NCBI RefSeq assembly: GCF_002646595.1
Contig: NZ_PDUD01000010.1
Coordinates: 62,001-126,000 of the forward strand
DNA: 64,000 nt
Reading direction: 5' to 3'
Origin: Flavilitoribacter nigricans DSM 23189 = NBRC 102662
GTDB lineage: Bacteria; Bacteroidota; Bacteroidia; Chitinophagales; Saprospiraceae
The first letter of the stretch is position 1; the number at the start of each line of letters is the position of its first letter. The notes beneath the pieces were generated by a model that searched no databases, had not been told where the DNA came from, and saw only the letters and a list, made by a program, of their open reading frames with translations. Shown one piece after another: positions 1-9,550 of this stretch. The position numbers were made by a program, and so were the translations under genes.

Positions 1-1
1 G

Positions 2-1042
2 CCCAGCTGGGAATGGGAAACGCAAATGAACGAGCGTCCCGAACTGAAAGCGAGACTACTCGCCAACGAAAACCCCTTCGGCCCTTCCGATAAGGCCCGT
101 CTGGCCATCATGGAATCCGTCTCCGTAGGTAACCGTTACGGGCACGGTGATGCGGCCGAACTCATCAGCCTGATCGCCAAAAAAGAAGGCGTTTCCGAAG
201 ATTACATCATGCTCGGCCCGGGATCTACGGACCTGTTGGAAAAAACGGCCATCACCCATTTCATTGACGGGGGCAACATCGTTTCCGCCGATCCGGCTTA
301 TATGTCGCTGATCAAAACCGCAATGGCCTTTAAAGCCGACTGGAAAAAAGTGCCCCTGACCTCCGATTGGGCCCACGACCTGAAAGGCATGGAAAAAGCA
401 GTAGATGGCGATACCAAGCTGATCTACATTTGTAATCCGAATAACCCGACCGGTACACTGACGCCGGCCGACGAACTGCGCAGCTTCTGCAAAAAAATGG
501 CGGATAAAGCCCCCATTTTTGTGGATGAAGCCTACCTCGAGTTCCTGGACAAACCGATCGAATCCAGTATGATCGACCTGGTGAAAGAAGGTAAAAATGT
601 GATCATCTCCCGGACGTTCTCCAAGATCCACGCCATGGCCGGACTGCGGATCGGTTACATCGTGGCCCTGCCTTCTACGCTGGATAAGATCTCCAGCATG
701 GTGCGGAGCAACATGGGACTGTGCGTTACTTCCATCCGCGGCGCCATGGCCAGTATGGAGGATGAAACTTTCCAGAACAACTCCCGGATGTGGACCAAGG
801 AATCCAGAGAGATCGTTTACGCCGGTCTGGACACTATGGGCTTCGACTTTGTACCCTCTTATACAAGTTTCATCCTGTTCCCGATCGATATGCAGGGGCA
901 GCCGTTCCTGAAAAAGATGTACGAGCAGGGAGTGGGTGTACGGGCGTTTGAGGTATTCGGGAAACCCTACTGCCGCGTGAGCATGGGCAAAAAAGAAGAA
1001 ATGGAGATGTTCCTGGATTCCCTGAAGAAAGTACTGGTTTAA
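2..1042 (+). CDS. PLP-dependent aminotransferase, histidinol-phosphate aminotransferase-like (5' end outside window)
   Basis: Fold-type I, pyridoxal-phosphate enzyme that transfers amino groups. The frame is open to the window edge, so the true start lies upstream and the ATG at 26 is probably internal. Visible motifs, counted from that ATG, are LLANENPFGPS near the N-terminus (substrate arm of HisC-like enzymes), CNPNNPTGT (about 136-144), VDEAYLEF (about 165-172, the cofactor-ring Asp) and SRTFSKIHAMAGLRIGY with Lys200 as the probable Schiff-base lysine. The C-terminal small domain is complete and the gene ends in TAA. In Bacteroidota, HisC-like proteins outside his operons are often exported or of unknown substrate. 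No his genes are visible here, so a histidine-pathway role is not supported. Class is confident, substrate is not. Confidence 0.85.
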   Translation, partial: PSWEWETQMNERPELKARLLANENPFGPSDKARLAIMESVSVGNRYGHGDAAELISLIAKKEGVSEDYIMLGPGSTDLLEKTAITHFIDGGNIVSADPAYMSLIKTAMAFKADWKKVPLTSDWAHDLKGMEKAVDGDTKLIYICNPNNPTGTLTPADELRSFCKKMADKAPIFVDEAYLEFLDKPIESSMIDLVKEGKNVIISRTFSKIHAMAGLRIGYIVALPSTLDKISSMVRSNMGLCVTSIRGAMASMEDETFQNNSRMWTKESREIVYAGLDTMGFDFVPSYTSFILFPIDMQGQPFLKKMYEQGVGVRAFEVFGKPYCRVSMGKKEEMEMFLDSLKKVLV

Positions 1043-1055
1043 TTATCCACGTGAT

Positions 1056-1156
1056 CAGTAATCAGTAGCGCGTAAATAAGCGATCAGGGATCGGTAAATT
1101 CGCCGGCTGCACAACAAATGGCCGATGGCGATCCGGAACTGACTGCTGATTTACTG
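1056..1156. repeat. Imperfect inverted repeat between genes
   Basis: CAGTAATCAG (1056-1065) is matched by CTGATTTACTG (1146-1156) on the other strand with one extra base. Further short GATC/CAGT-rich words lie between. It fills most of the gap between the aminotransferase and the permease. No T-tract follows, so it is not a clear terminator. Confidence 0.45.
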
Positions 1157-1263
1157 ACTGCGGAAAAGATCAACTCATATTTGTAATTGGCATGCAAGGT
1201 TCATCCGTTCGGTGGCTCCGGCCGCCGGACGTGATGCTTTGTTCTGGCTACTATACTGATAAA

Positions 1264-2436
1264 ATGGCGCTACAGAAAACCATATCGTTTATACTATTGA
1301 TCCTGATCGGCGTATTACTAAAAAAGAAGCTAAAAGACAAAGAGCAGCTGGGAGGTGTGAAAATACTCATCCTGAGCATTGCCCTCCCCGCCACTATTTT
1401 TGTGGCTTTGCTGAAGATAAAGATCGATTCTTCGTTGTTGTTTTTACCATTGTTGGCACTTGTTTTTAACGTTATTATGCTTTTGGCAGCCCGTTTTATG
1501 TTGCCGCAATTCGGTATCCGCAAGGATAGTGCTGACTCGCGGACCATAATGCTGTTGTTACCATCGCTAGCGCCGGGTTTGTCCTGTTTTCCATTTATTC
1601 TTGAATATCTGGGAGAGGAAAGCCTGGCGCGGGCTGCTTTAACGGACGTTGGAAATAAGGTGTTCGTACTCATCTTGTTATACCTGCTGGCCATGCAGTG
1701 GTACTACACGCGCCGCCGCCGGCTGCAGGGAGATGACAATACGGAAGCCGTCAGTACCAAAAGCCGGCTGAAAGACCTGATGGTTTCCCTGGTGCGGGAA
1801 CCGGTTAATATGGTGATTGTCACCGCACTGGTCATGTTAGGTTTTGGCTGGAATCTCGATTCCCTACCGCTTTTCCTGCAGGATTCTGTCGTGCGGATGA
1901 GCGTACTGATGACGCCGATGGTACTCCTGTTCATAGGCATGGCCGTGAAATTCCAGAAAGCGGAGATGGCACTGATCTTCAAATTATTGAGTTTCCGGGC
2001 CGGTTTGGCCTTTTTACTGAGTGCACTGTTCCTCACTTTTGTACCGGCAGCGACGCCGGCGGCCATCTTACTGGCCATCGTGTTCCCGCAGAGTGCCTGT
2101 AGTTTCTGGCCTTTTGCGCACATGTCTGCCGTCAGTGCACTCGAATCCGAAGATGCGGCGAAAGCCCGGCATAAGGAGGGTGAGCCCACTTTCCAACTGG
2201 ACCTGGCACTGAATACACTGGCACTCTCACTGCCGTTCTCCACGCTGATCATTCTGAGCATTTTCAGCCTGAACGAATTCTTCCTGACCAGCTGGCATAC
2301 GGCACTGGTGGGGCTGGGATTCCTGGTCATTGCCGCCGTACCTGGCCTCTACGCCATGCTGCGGCCCAAGGAAGGAACGGAGGTAAAATCCGAGCCTAAG
2401 ATCAGCATCCGGCAACTTTCGGAAGTGGAGCGGTAA
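1264..2436 (+). CDS. AEC-family (auxin efflux carrier-like) permease
   Basis: Predicted inner-membrane secondary transporter of about 390 residues with some ten hydrophobic segments in two halves separated by a charged loop (about 155-180, rich in Arg/Lys). The arrangement fits the AEC/bile-acid-transporter-like superfamily, whose bacterial members move organic acids or amino acids; the substrate cannot be told. The ATG at 1264 is chosen because it opens directly into MALQKTISFILLILIG, a first transmembrane helix. The upstream TTG-to-ATG possibilities from 1192 would add 24 polar residues. The C-terminal tail is short and charged. It is separated from the aminotransferase by an inverted repeat, so joint transcription is uncertain. 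Confidence 0.75.
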   Translation: MALQKTISFILLILIGVLLKKKLKDKEQLGGVKILILSIALPATIFVALLKIKIDSSLLFLPLLALVFNVIMLLAARFMLPQFGIRKDSADSRTIMLLLPSLAPGLSCFPFILEYLGEESLARAALTDVGNKVFVLILLYLLAMQWYYTRRRRLQGDDNTEAVSTKSRLKDLMVSLVREPVNMVIVTALVMLGFGWNLDSLPLFLQDSVVRMSVLMTPMVLLFIGMAVKFQKAEMALIFKLLSFRAGLAFLLSALFLTFVPAATPAAILLAIVFPQSACSFWPFAHMSAVSALESEDAAKARHKEGEPTFQLDLALNTLALSLPFSTLIILSIFSLNEFFLTSWHTALVGLGFLVIAAVPGLYAMLRPKEGTEVKSEPKISIRQLSEVER

Positions 2437-2651
2437 TTATTTTAGAGGCCTTAGGCATAGCAAAGGCCAGACCGATTTTTAACAAGGTAGAAATATAAAA
2501 TTGGGAAGACCCCACCTTATTTTTCAGGAAATTTTGCAATTCAAATTCGAAGGAAATTAAAAATGGTATCGATGAAAAATATATGGATCGCAAAATTCTT
2601 GGGGAGAGCAAATTTGACAAAGTTTGACTCATTTTTAAGCCTGGGCCCTTC

Positions 2652-2850
2652 TAATTTTGTATCAACAATTGGAATTGGATTAGTATGAAATAACAGTCAT
2701 TACAGTTCAGCCAAATAATACCAAATTAATCACACCGAAACGCCTGGGGTTTTAAGACTAGTAAAAAAAATCCCATAAGCTGAAGATATAATGTCTTGCT
2801 TCAATCTAGGGAGGGAAACACCTTAAAGGGTGATTTCCCTTCTCTTTTTT
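2652..2850 (+). ncRNA. Candidate small RNA (promoter-like box to terminator)
   Basis: TAATTTTG at 2652-2659 fits the Bacteroidota -7 box TAnnTTTG. A TTTG at 2623-2626 lies 25 bp upstream, longer than the usual 19-21. No convincing open frame follows. About 150 bp downstream stands a clear intrinsic terminator (2812-2850). The inferred transcript would start near 2665 and be about 185 nt. It includes a second possible hairpin, TGGGGTTTT pairing with a downstream A-rich AAAATCCCA stretch. Identity unknown; the transcript is inference from box plus terminator. Confidence 0.35.
2812..2850 (+). terminator. Intrinsic terminator without an adjacent gene
   Basis: AGGGAAACACC (2812-2822) pairs with GGTGATTTCCCT (2829-2840) with one bulged base, followed by a CTTTTTT run ending at 2850. 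The nearest upstream coding end is the permease stop about 375 bp away. It therefore either ends a long 3' UTR or a small RNA. Confidence 0.65.
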
Positions 2851-3360
2851 AGCACATAAGTAGGTAAATGATCTTACCGAAACATCGCACAGCAGGAATA
2901 CAGCAGGAAAAGAAAAACGGAGAAAAGCAACGGCCAGGCGAGGCAGCATGAAGAGAAAAACGGAGAGAAAGTATAGTTCATGGGATTATTGGTAGCCGAT
3001 CGACTACTTACCCAGATCAACCAGAACAGTAAACATCGCTGGGTTAAAGCATTCAGTTTTTCGAGACTTAGTTTTACTACTATTCTAAGTCACCATATGA
3101 ACTACACTTATCTGCACCATTAAAATAAATGTTGCCGTTGTAAACAACGGCAACTTGCTCCAATGAGAGCAAATTTCGTTTGAAATCATTTAACTCATAA
3201 GAGCGCTTCTAATCTAATCAGAGACAAATATTTAATTCTAATCACATTAAGTGAGAGCGAATTTTCAGAAGCCTTTCAGTACGAAAACAGGTTTTGTCTT
3301 ATCGCGATCTTCAATCAATTATCCTAAAACTACACAGTTGTTTTCACTTTTTTCCCTACT
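2851..3360. other. AT-rich intergenic stretch before the sensor kinases
   Basis: No believable open reading frame on either strand. It contains two near-copies of a GAAAAACGGAGA word (about 2912 and 2955) and the three-hairpin array at 3131-3186. Otherwise I see nothing recognisable. Confidence 0.5.
3131..3186. repeat. Three directly abutting hairpins
   Basis: Perfect palindromes follow one another without a gap. GTTGCCGTTGT / ACAACGGCAAC (3131-3154) has 11-bp arms and an AA loop. TTGCTC / GAGCAA (3155-3172) has 6-bp arms. ATTTC / GAAAT (3173-3186) has a GTTT loop. No T-run follows, which argues against a terminator. It lies about 260 bp upstream of the first sensor kinase. Confidence 0.6.
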
Positions 3361-3392
3361 TTTAAAATCGGCATGAGCCCACTTTAAATTTG
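3361..3392 (+). promoter_or_regulatory. Probable promoter of the sensor-kinase pair
   Basis: TAAATTTG at 3385-3392 matches the Bacteroidota -7 box exactly. TTTA at 3361-3364 is a one-mismatch -33 box at the preferred 20-bp spacing. The start would fall near 3399. This rules out the TTG at 3390 as the kinase start codon and supports ATG 3447. Confidence 0.5.
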
Positions 3393-3446
3393 GCAGGTAT
3401 TATTTATTATTTGGTATTACCACAAGGGCACTTATTCAGAAAAAAG

Positions 3447-6428
3447 ATGACATTTCTCCGCTCATCACATTATTTCAAAGCGCTTCATCTCTGGTCTGTT
3501 CTGCTTTCCAGCCTGGTATTATCTGCCCAAAATGATCATCAGCCTTATTTCAGAAACTACTCTACGGACGACGGACTGCCCAGTCCGGAGGTCCACGATA
3601 TCCTGCAGGATCGCCAGGGGTATTTATGGATCGCCACCGATAACGGGGTGAGCCGTTTTGACGGGTACCGATTCCACAATTACGGCGCCAAGCAGGGCCT
3701 TATGAACAACGTGGTATTCTTCCTGGAGGAAGATAGCCATGGCCGGGTCTGGATGCAGACGATGTCCGGCAACATGTACTATTACGACCAGGATAGTATC
3801 CACACCTACGCGCACAATGATATTTTTGGGCAATACCGCTATTTTCTCCCGAACGGTTTTATGATCCCCGAAGGGAAGTGGCATTACTTTTCCCTGATCC
3901 ACCTGGGTATTCTTCGGGTAGACTCTACCGGCAGGCACGATTTCCTCAATCGCAACACCTCCAGCATGCTGGTCTTACTGGAAAAGCCGGAGCTAAAGCG
4001 CTCGCTTTTTTCGATAGTGGGCAATGCGACGCTGCAACAATTTGGCTTTCCCGTAAATACTTCGCCGACCAACCACCAACTGGCGGTATTTTCCGACAGT
4101 CTGAACGGAGTACACGACGTTTATTTGAAACCCGGCACCACCCGGTCTAGTGGCTTTTCGGAAGGTCAACACCAGCTATTTGATTTCCGTAAAGAACTCG
4201 TCATTTATCAAAACTACGAGTTGGTGTCCAGGTTTCCCATTCCCTCCAAGGCGGCCGAAATAGACCGGATAGACTCTACTTTCTGGGTAGGCCTGAACAA
4301 TAAGGAAGGCGTTTGGGCTTTTCCCTCTGTTTCGGATCTCCACCAGGGCCGGTATCAAAGATACCTGAAGGGGAATTCCATTTCCGCGGTCTACCGGGAT
4401 AATCTGGGCGGTCACTGGTTCGGTACGCTTGAGGATGGCCTGCGCTATGCCCCAAATCTGGACCTGCGAGTGATCCGGCCCGAAATCCTGTCTCCAAATG
4501 AGAATATCCTGTGCCTGCAGCGAGGTAGCGACGGTCAACTTCTGCTGGGCACGGATGCCGGACAGATCTATGCCCTGGACACCACCGGTAACTTCCAAAA
4601 ACTGCAAAAAATTGAAGGTGGGGTTTACGATCTCCGGTATACGACCAATGACCGGACGCTTTGGGTGACCGGACAACCGCTACAGATGATTCGTGGAGGT
4701 AAAAGAAAGCCGGTTCCCTACGCTGACGCTCTGAGTCGGGCCGAATTGGTTTCCTCCAAAAGGATCCTTCCCAGTGCGGATAGTAGTCGGATCTATTGCT
4801 TGTCGAGCATCGGGCTGGAGGTGGTGGACCGTTCCGCCGAGCAGGTAGTATTCAGCACCCTGGGTACGACGTACCAAACCAGTTTCCTGGACGCATTTGA
4901 GGACTCCGGAGGCCGCATCTGGATCGGCAGCACCCGGGGGTTACTGGAATTTTCGGAGGATCAACTCCGCCCGGTCGTCCACAGAGAACCCTTTTTCCAA
5001 TTGCGTATCGAAGCCATCAATGAACTGGCTGACGGCACCCTGGTGATGGGATCGAAAGGTGGAGGGATAGCGCTTTGGAAAGATGCTCAGGTGACTATTC
5101 TGGACGATAAAGCCGGTCTTACCAGTAACATGATCGAAAGTATCATAATTGACGATGAGCAACAGATCTGGGTGGCCACCCTGAACGGACTGAATGTAGT
5201 CCGAAGAGATAGTGTTACCCGGGAGTGGAGCATCCGGCAGGTCACCATGTCCCACGGCTTGCCTTCCAATGAGATCCACGACCTGTGCCATATCGGCAAC
5301 TGGCTATACATTGCCACGGGCAACGGCCTCGTGCGCTTTCCACTGAAACAAAAAATCACGAGATACGCCCCAGCGCCATTTTTTGAAACCATACTCGTCA
5401 ACGGTCAGCCGGTGGATCAGGACCAGTTGGGCCGGCTTAAGTACAATGAAGGCAATATCCAGTTGCACTTCATTTGCCTCAACTACAAGTTCCGGGAAAA
5501 CATCCCCTATCGCTATAAACTGAACGCCGATGCGGCCTGGTCTTATACCCGGGACCGCAGTGTGAATTACGCCGCACTTACCCCCGGAAACTATACCTTC
5601 GAACTGCAGGCACAGAACGAAGACGGCGCCTGGAGCGAATCACTGATCGCTGAATTCTCCATTTCGCGCCCCTTCTGGCAACGGCTCTGGTTTCGCCTGG
5701 GTGCAGTCGCCTTTTTGCTGTTTGGAGGGATTTATTACTGGTATCGTGTCCGTCTGACCCGGCTGCGAAAAGAAGCGCTTACCGAAAAGCAGATCAATGA
5801 ACTACACCGCTCGGCCCTGCAGGCGCAGATGAACCCCCATTTTATTTTCAACTGTCTGAACTCTATCCAGAGCTTTATTGCTTCCGGGGATAAGACCAGC
5901 GCCATGCATTACCTGGCCCGTTTTGCCAAGCTGGTCCGGGCCACCCTGAATGCTTCCACCCAAGCCAGCATCTCTCTGGAAGAAGAAGTGCAGGTACTAA
6001 AGAATTATATCGAACTGGAAAAACTTCGATTTCACGACCGGTTCGAATACACTATTGAAATTGATCCGGAACTCGATCCTTTTGAGATCTCGCTGCCTCC
6101 TCTATTGGTACAACCTTTCGTCGAAAATGCGATCAACCATGGCTTTAATTTTACGGATCCCACGCGGATCGGCGACCTCCGTATTCGTTACCAAAAAGCG
6201 GGTGGTTATCTGCGGGTGAGTATTCGGGATAATGGTCTGGGCATTGACCGGTCCCAACAACACCAGGCCAATGCGACATCTATCCACCAATTGATGGGGA
6301 TGAGTATTACCCAAAAGCGTTTGTCCTTACAGGGAGCGCCGGCCGGAGATCACCTCCAGGTGGAAGAACTGAAGGATGAAGCGAATAATACCGCAGGAAC
6401 CGAGGTAGTTATCCGGATTAAAATTTAG
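3447..6428 (+). CDS. Two-component-regulator propeller / Y_Y_Y / LytS-type sensor histidine kinase (copy 1)
   Basis: Membrane sensor kinase of 993 residues. After a signal peptide ending LVLSAQ come repeated Reg_prop blades (for example GYLWIATDNGVSRFDGY near 55 and RIWIGSTRGLLEF near 490), forming a two-part periplasmic propeller. A Y_Y_Y domain follows (PYRYKLN..W.. to FELQAQNEDGAWS, about 685-740), then one membrane helix (about 750-770). The cytoplasmic kinase is of the His_kinase (LytS/YehU) type: H-box QAQMNPHFIFNCLNSIQ near 795-811 with the phosphoacceptor His about 798, N-box PFVENAINHG near 890, and a DNGLGID G-box. The partner is normally a LytTR response regulator, but none is encoded nearby. 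The next gene is a close paralogue 23 bp downstream in the same direction, so co-transcription is likely. Confidence 0.9.
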   Translation: MTFLRSSHYFKALHLWSVLLSSLVLSAQNDHQPYFRNYSTDDGLPSPEVHDILQDRQGYLWIATDNGVSRFDGYRFHNYGAKQGLMNNVVFFLEEDSHGRVWMQTMSGNMYYYDQDSIHTYAHNDIFGQYRYFLPNGFMIPEGKWHYFSLIHLGILRVDSTGRHDFLNRNTSSMLVLLEKPELKRSLFSIVGNATLQQFGFPVNTSPTNHQLAVFSDSLNGVHDVYLKPGTTRSSGFSEGQHQLFDFRKELVIYQNYELVSRFPIPSKAAEIDRIDSTFWVGLNNKEGVWAFPSVSDLHQGRYQRYLKGNSISAVYRDNLGGHWFGTLEDGLRYAPNLDLRVIRPEILSPNENILCLQRGSDGQLLLGTDAGQIYALDTTGNFQKLQKIEGGVYDLRYTTNDRTLWVTGQPLQMIRGGKRKPVPYADALSRAELVSSKRILPSADSSRIYCLSSIGLEVVDRSAEQVVFSTLGTTYQTSFLDAFEDSGGRIWIGSTRGLLEFSEDQLRPVVHREPFFQLRIEAINELADGTLVMGSKGGGIALWKDAQVTILDDKAGLTSNMIESIIIDDEQQIWVATLNGLNVVRRDSVTREWSIRQVTMSHGLPSNEIHDLCHIGNWLYIATGNGLVRFPLKQKITRYAPAPFFETILVNGQPVDQDQLGRLKYNEGNIQLHFICLNYKFRENIPYRYKLNADAAWSYTRDRSVNYAALTPGNYTFELQAQNEDGAWSESLIAEFSISRPFWQRLWFRLGAVAFLLFGGIYYWYRVRLTRLRKEALTEKQINELHRSALQAQMNPHFIFNCLNSIQSFIASGDKTSAMHYLARFAKLVRATLNASTQASISLEEEVQVLKNYIELEKLRFHDRFEYTIEIDPELDPFEISLPPLLVQPFVENAINHGFNFTDPTRIGDLRIRYQKAGGYLRVSIRDNGLGIDRSQQHQANATSIHQLMGMSITQKRLSLQGAPAGDHLQVEELKDEANNTAGTEVVIRIKI

Positions 6429-6451
6429 TTTTGGCAAATAATTGCGGGGAA

Positions 6452-9427
6452 GTGAAGCATTATTACCACTATTCTATTCTTGTTCTATTCAGTTTACTAT
6501 CTGGTCTGGGGATCGGGCCGCTATCGCTATCGGCCCAGACGGGCCGCCAGCCCCATTTTCGCAACTATACGACTGATGACGGTCTGGCCAGCCCCGAAGT
6601 GCACGACATCATTCAGGACAATAAGGGATATATCTGGATCGCAACCGACAATGGCGTCAGCCGCTTTGACGGATACCAGTTTAAGAATTACAGCGCCAAG
6701 GAAGGATTGAATAACAATGTGATCTTTCACCTGCAGGCGGACGAGCAGGACCGGGTCTGGATGCAGACCATGTCCGGAAAAATGTACTACTACTGTCAGG
6801 ACAGCATTTATCCCTATACTTTTAATCACATCTTCGAGCAGTATCACCCTTATCTTCCGCAGGGATTCATCATGTCGGAGAACGGCTGGTCCTACTTTGC
6901 GCTCAGCGACCTGGGATTACTGCGGATCGATCCCGAGGGCCGGCACGAAATAATGAACCGGAAACACAGCAATTCCGTCATGCTGCTGGAGAGTCCCGAG
7001 CACGATCAAACCCTTTATTCCATCGCCAGCAATGCCAGTCTGGAAAAATTCGGAATGCCCACCCAGAATCAAAAGGATACCTTACGCATGGCGATCTTTA
7101 GCGACAGCCTGGAATGGGAATACAAGATCAAAGTAACCGTGGGAACCACCCGGTCGAGCGGATTTTCCGATAAGCAGTACCAGTTCTTTGATTTTCGTAA
7201 GGAACTGTTCGTCTTCCGGGATCATCAGTTCCAGGCCAAATATCCGCTACCGGCCAAAGCCGCCGTTCTTACCATGAAAGATTCCATCTTCTGGTTGGGC
7301 CTGAATGACAAGTTCGGGGTGCGCGCCTACCGGGGCTTTTCGAACCTCAGTCAGAATAAATACCAGACCTATCTCACCAATCATTCCATTTCCGCCGTTT
7401 GCCGGGACCGGCTCGGAGGCTATTGGTTCGGAAGTCTGCAGAGCGGCATATTCTATGCGCCCAATCTCGGCCTGGAAGTAGTGGAAAGACCCGGCGAATC
7501 CGCCAACGAGCAGGTCCTCAGTCTGGAGCAATGGTACGGCGGTCAGTTGTTGATGGGCACCGACGAAGGGAGTGTTTACGCGATGCCCCCTTCCGGCGAC
7601 ATCAGGCAACTAACTACCGGTCAGAGCCCGATCTTCGATCTGTACCATTCCAGGTACGATTCCTCGGTCTGGATCACCGGTCGCCCCTTTCGGATCTACC
7701 AGTCGGGCACTACGCGTGAGTTGAGCTACCGGCCGGATCTCGGGGTGAAAAATATGGTTTCGGGCAAAAAACTGCATTACTCCCAGGACAGCTCCTACCT
7801 TTTCAGCCTGACCAGTATCGGTCTGGAAATAATCGATATCCAAAGCGAGCAGGTCATCTATACGACCGGCAATTCGCCCAATCAGGAACGTTTCATCACC
7901 GCGTTTCAGGATCCCCAAAACCGGATCTGGATCGGCAGCACCCGGGGATTGCTCGAATACCGGGATGGAAAATTCGAACGCAATTCCATTAAACACGATG
8001 AATTGCGCATCCGCATCGAAGCTATTGACCAACTGGACGACGGCACCCTGGTGCTGGGTACCAAAGGCAATGGCCTTGTACTCTGGAAGGATTCGATCAC
8101 CGTCATTGACGAAAATTGGGGGCTTACCTCCAATATGATCGAGAATCTGGCGGTTGACGACCGGCAGCAGATATGGGCGGGCACCCTGAATGGCCTTAAC
8201 GTACTGAGCAAACAAAGCGGCGAATGGCGGGTCAAGCGGTTTACGATGGCCCACGGTTTACCTTCCAACGAGATCCACGATCTGTGTGCCATCAACGATC
8301 GGATGTACGTGGCTACTTCGCGCGGTCTGGTCAAATTGCCCCTCGGCAACAATACCCAGGCGGACCTCACCAAACCGTTCTTTGAAAGTATTCTGGTGAA
8401 CGGGCGATCTATGGGGCCGGCGGAAATGCAGGATCTTACGCCCAATGAGCGGAATATCCAACTGCAGTTCGTTTGTCTCAATTTTAAATTTAAAGAGAAC
8501 ATCCCCTATCGTTACCGGCTGACTTCGGACCCCGAATGGTCTTACACCCTCAACCGGAGCGTTAATTATGCCTCGCTTTCGCCCGGCAATTACCTCTTTG
8601 AAGTACAGGCCCAGAATGAGGATGGCAACTGGAGTGACTCCCTGAGCCTTCCGTTTTCCATTTCTTTACCCGTGTGGCAGCGCTGGTGGTTTATTCTGCT
8701 GAGTGCGGCGGTCCTGATCGGCCTTGTGTATTACTGGTACCGAATGCGGTTGCACCGACTGCAAAAGGAAGCCGGCATTGAACGGGAGATCAACGAACTT
8801 CAGCGATCCGCCCTGCAGGCACAGATGAACCCCCACTTTATTTTCAACTGCCTCAATTCCATTCAGAATTTCATCGCTTCCGGTGATAAGACCAGCGCCA
8901 TGGAATACCTCTCCCGCTTTGCTACGCTGGTGCGGACAACACTTAATGCTTCGGTCGAACCGGCCATTTCCCTCCAGGATGAGGTACAAATACTCGAAAA
9001 TTATCTGGAACTGGAAAAATTGCGCTTCGGCAAACGTTTTGAATACGAGATCCGGATCGATCCCCAACTCGATCCCTTTGATACCATGCTGCCGCCGCTA
9101 CTGGTGCAGCCCTTCGTTGAAAACGCCATCATTCACGGGTTCAATTTTGAGGACCGGTCCCGAGCAGGTAATATTTTCCTGGCCTACGAGCTCGTCGATG
9201 ATCTGCTTCAGATCACCATCCGGGACAATGGGATCGGCATCGAACAATCCCGCCGGAATAAGGAAGGGAAAGAACATCTCAGGACCTCCCTCGGCATGAG
9301 CATTACCCGCAAAAGACTTTCCCTCCAAAAGCAGGCTCAGGAACAGCAATACCTGATGATCCGGGAGTTGACCGAACCCGATGGATCTCCCGGCGGCACG
9401 GAGATCACGATCAGGATAAAATTCTAA
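6452..9427 (+). CDS. Two-component-regulator propeller / Y_Y_Y / LytS-type sensor histidine kinase (copy 2)
   Basis: Tandem paralogue of the preceding kinase with the same order and nearly the same length (991 residues): signal peptide ending SLSAQ, Reg_prop blades, Y_Y_Y domain, one membrane helix (about 745-765), and a His_kinase domain with H-box QAQMNPHFIFNCLNSIQ (His about 794) and N-box PFVENAIIHG. Conservation is strong around DDGL.SPEVHDI.QD at the N-terminus and in the kinase core; the middle blades differ more, so the two may read different signals. No ATG precedes the signal peptide. GTG 6452 gives MKHYYHYSILVLFSLLSG, a good export signal; TTG 6431 is the alternative. The 23-bp gap after copy 1 suggests one transcript. 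Confidence 0.88.
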   Translation: MKHYYHYSILVLFSLLSGLGIGPLSLSAQTGRQPHFRNYTTDDGLASPEVHDIIQDNKGYIWIATDNGVSRFDGYQFKNYSAKEGLNNNVIFHLQADEQDRVWMQTMSGKMYYYCQDSIYPYTFNHIFEQYHPYLPQGFIMSENGWSYFALSDLGLLRIDPEGRHEIMNRKHSNSVMLLESPEHDQTLYSIASNASLEKFGMPTQNQKDTLRMAIFSDSLEWEYKIKVTVGTTRSSGFSDKQYQFFDFRKELFVFRDHQFQAKYPLPAKAAVLTMKDSIFWLGLNDKFGVRAYRGFSNLSQNKYQTYLTNHSISAVCRDRLGGYWFGSLQSGIFYAPNLGLEVVERPGESANEQVLSLEQWYGGQLLMGTDEGSVYAMPPSGDIRQLTTGQSPIFDLYHSRYDSSVWITGRPFRIYQSGTTRELSYRPDLGVKNMVSGKKLHYSQDSSYLFSLTSIGLEIIDIQSEQVIYTTGNSPNQERFITAFQDPQNRIWIGSTRGLLEYRDGKFERNSIKHDELRIRIEAIDQLDDGTLVLGTKGNGLVLWKDSITVIDENWGLTSNMIENLAVDDRQQIWAGTLNGLNVLSKQSGEWRVKRFTMAHGLPSNEIHDLCAINDRMYVATSRGLVKLPLGNNTQADLTKPFFESILVNGRSMGPAEMQDLTPNERNIQLQFVCLNFKFKENIPYRYRLTSDPEWSYTLNRSVNYASLSPGNYLFEVQAQNEDGNWSDSLSLPFSISLPVWQRWWFILLSAAVLIGLVYYWYRMRLHRLQKEAGIEREINELQRSALQAQMNPHFIFNCLNSIQNFIASGDKTSAMEYLSRFATLVRTTLNASVEPAISLQDEVQILENYLELEKLRFGKRFEYEIRIDPQLDPFDTMLPPLLVQPFVENAIIHGFNFEDRSRAGNIFLAYELVDDLLQITIRDNGIGIEQSRRNKEGKEHLRTSLGMSITRKRLSLQKQAQEQQYLMIRELTEPDGSPGGTEITIRIKF

Positions 9428-9550
9428 AATGTCGAGCTTTGTAAAACAAAAATAGTCACTTCTCAAATATTCCTTATTTTTATTCAGAAGTTGCTCCGGC
9501 AATTATACTTCGAACAGCTTTTCAACAATCAAAACGAAACAACCAAAACT

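Noticed and set aside
2402-2632. 76-codon minus-strand frame after the permease gene
   Set aside because: It overlaps the permease 3' end, has no motif and lies in AT-rich DNA where such frames arise by chance.
6431-6452. TTG 6431 as start of the second kinase
   Set aside because: GTG 6452 gives a normal basic-plus-hydrophobic signal peptide; the extra seven residues have no support.
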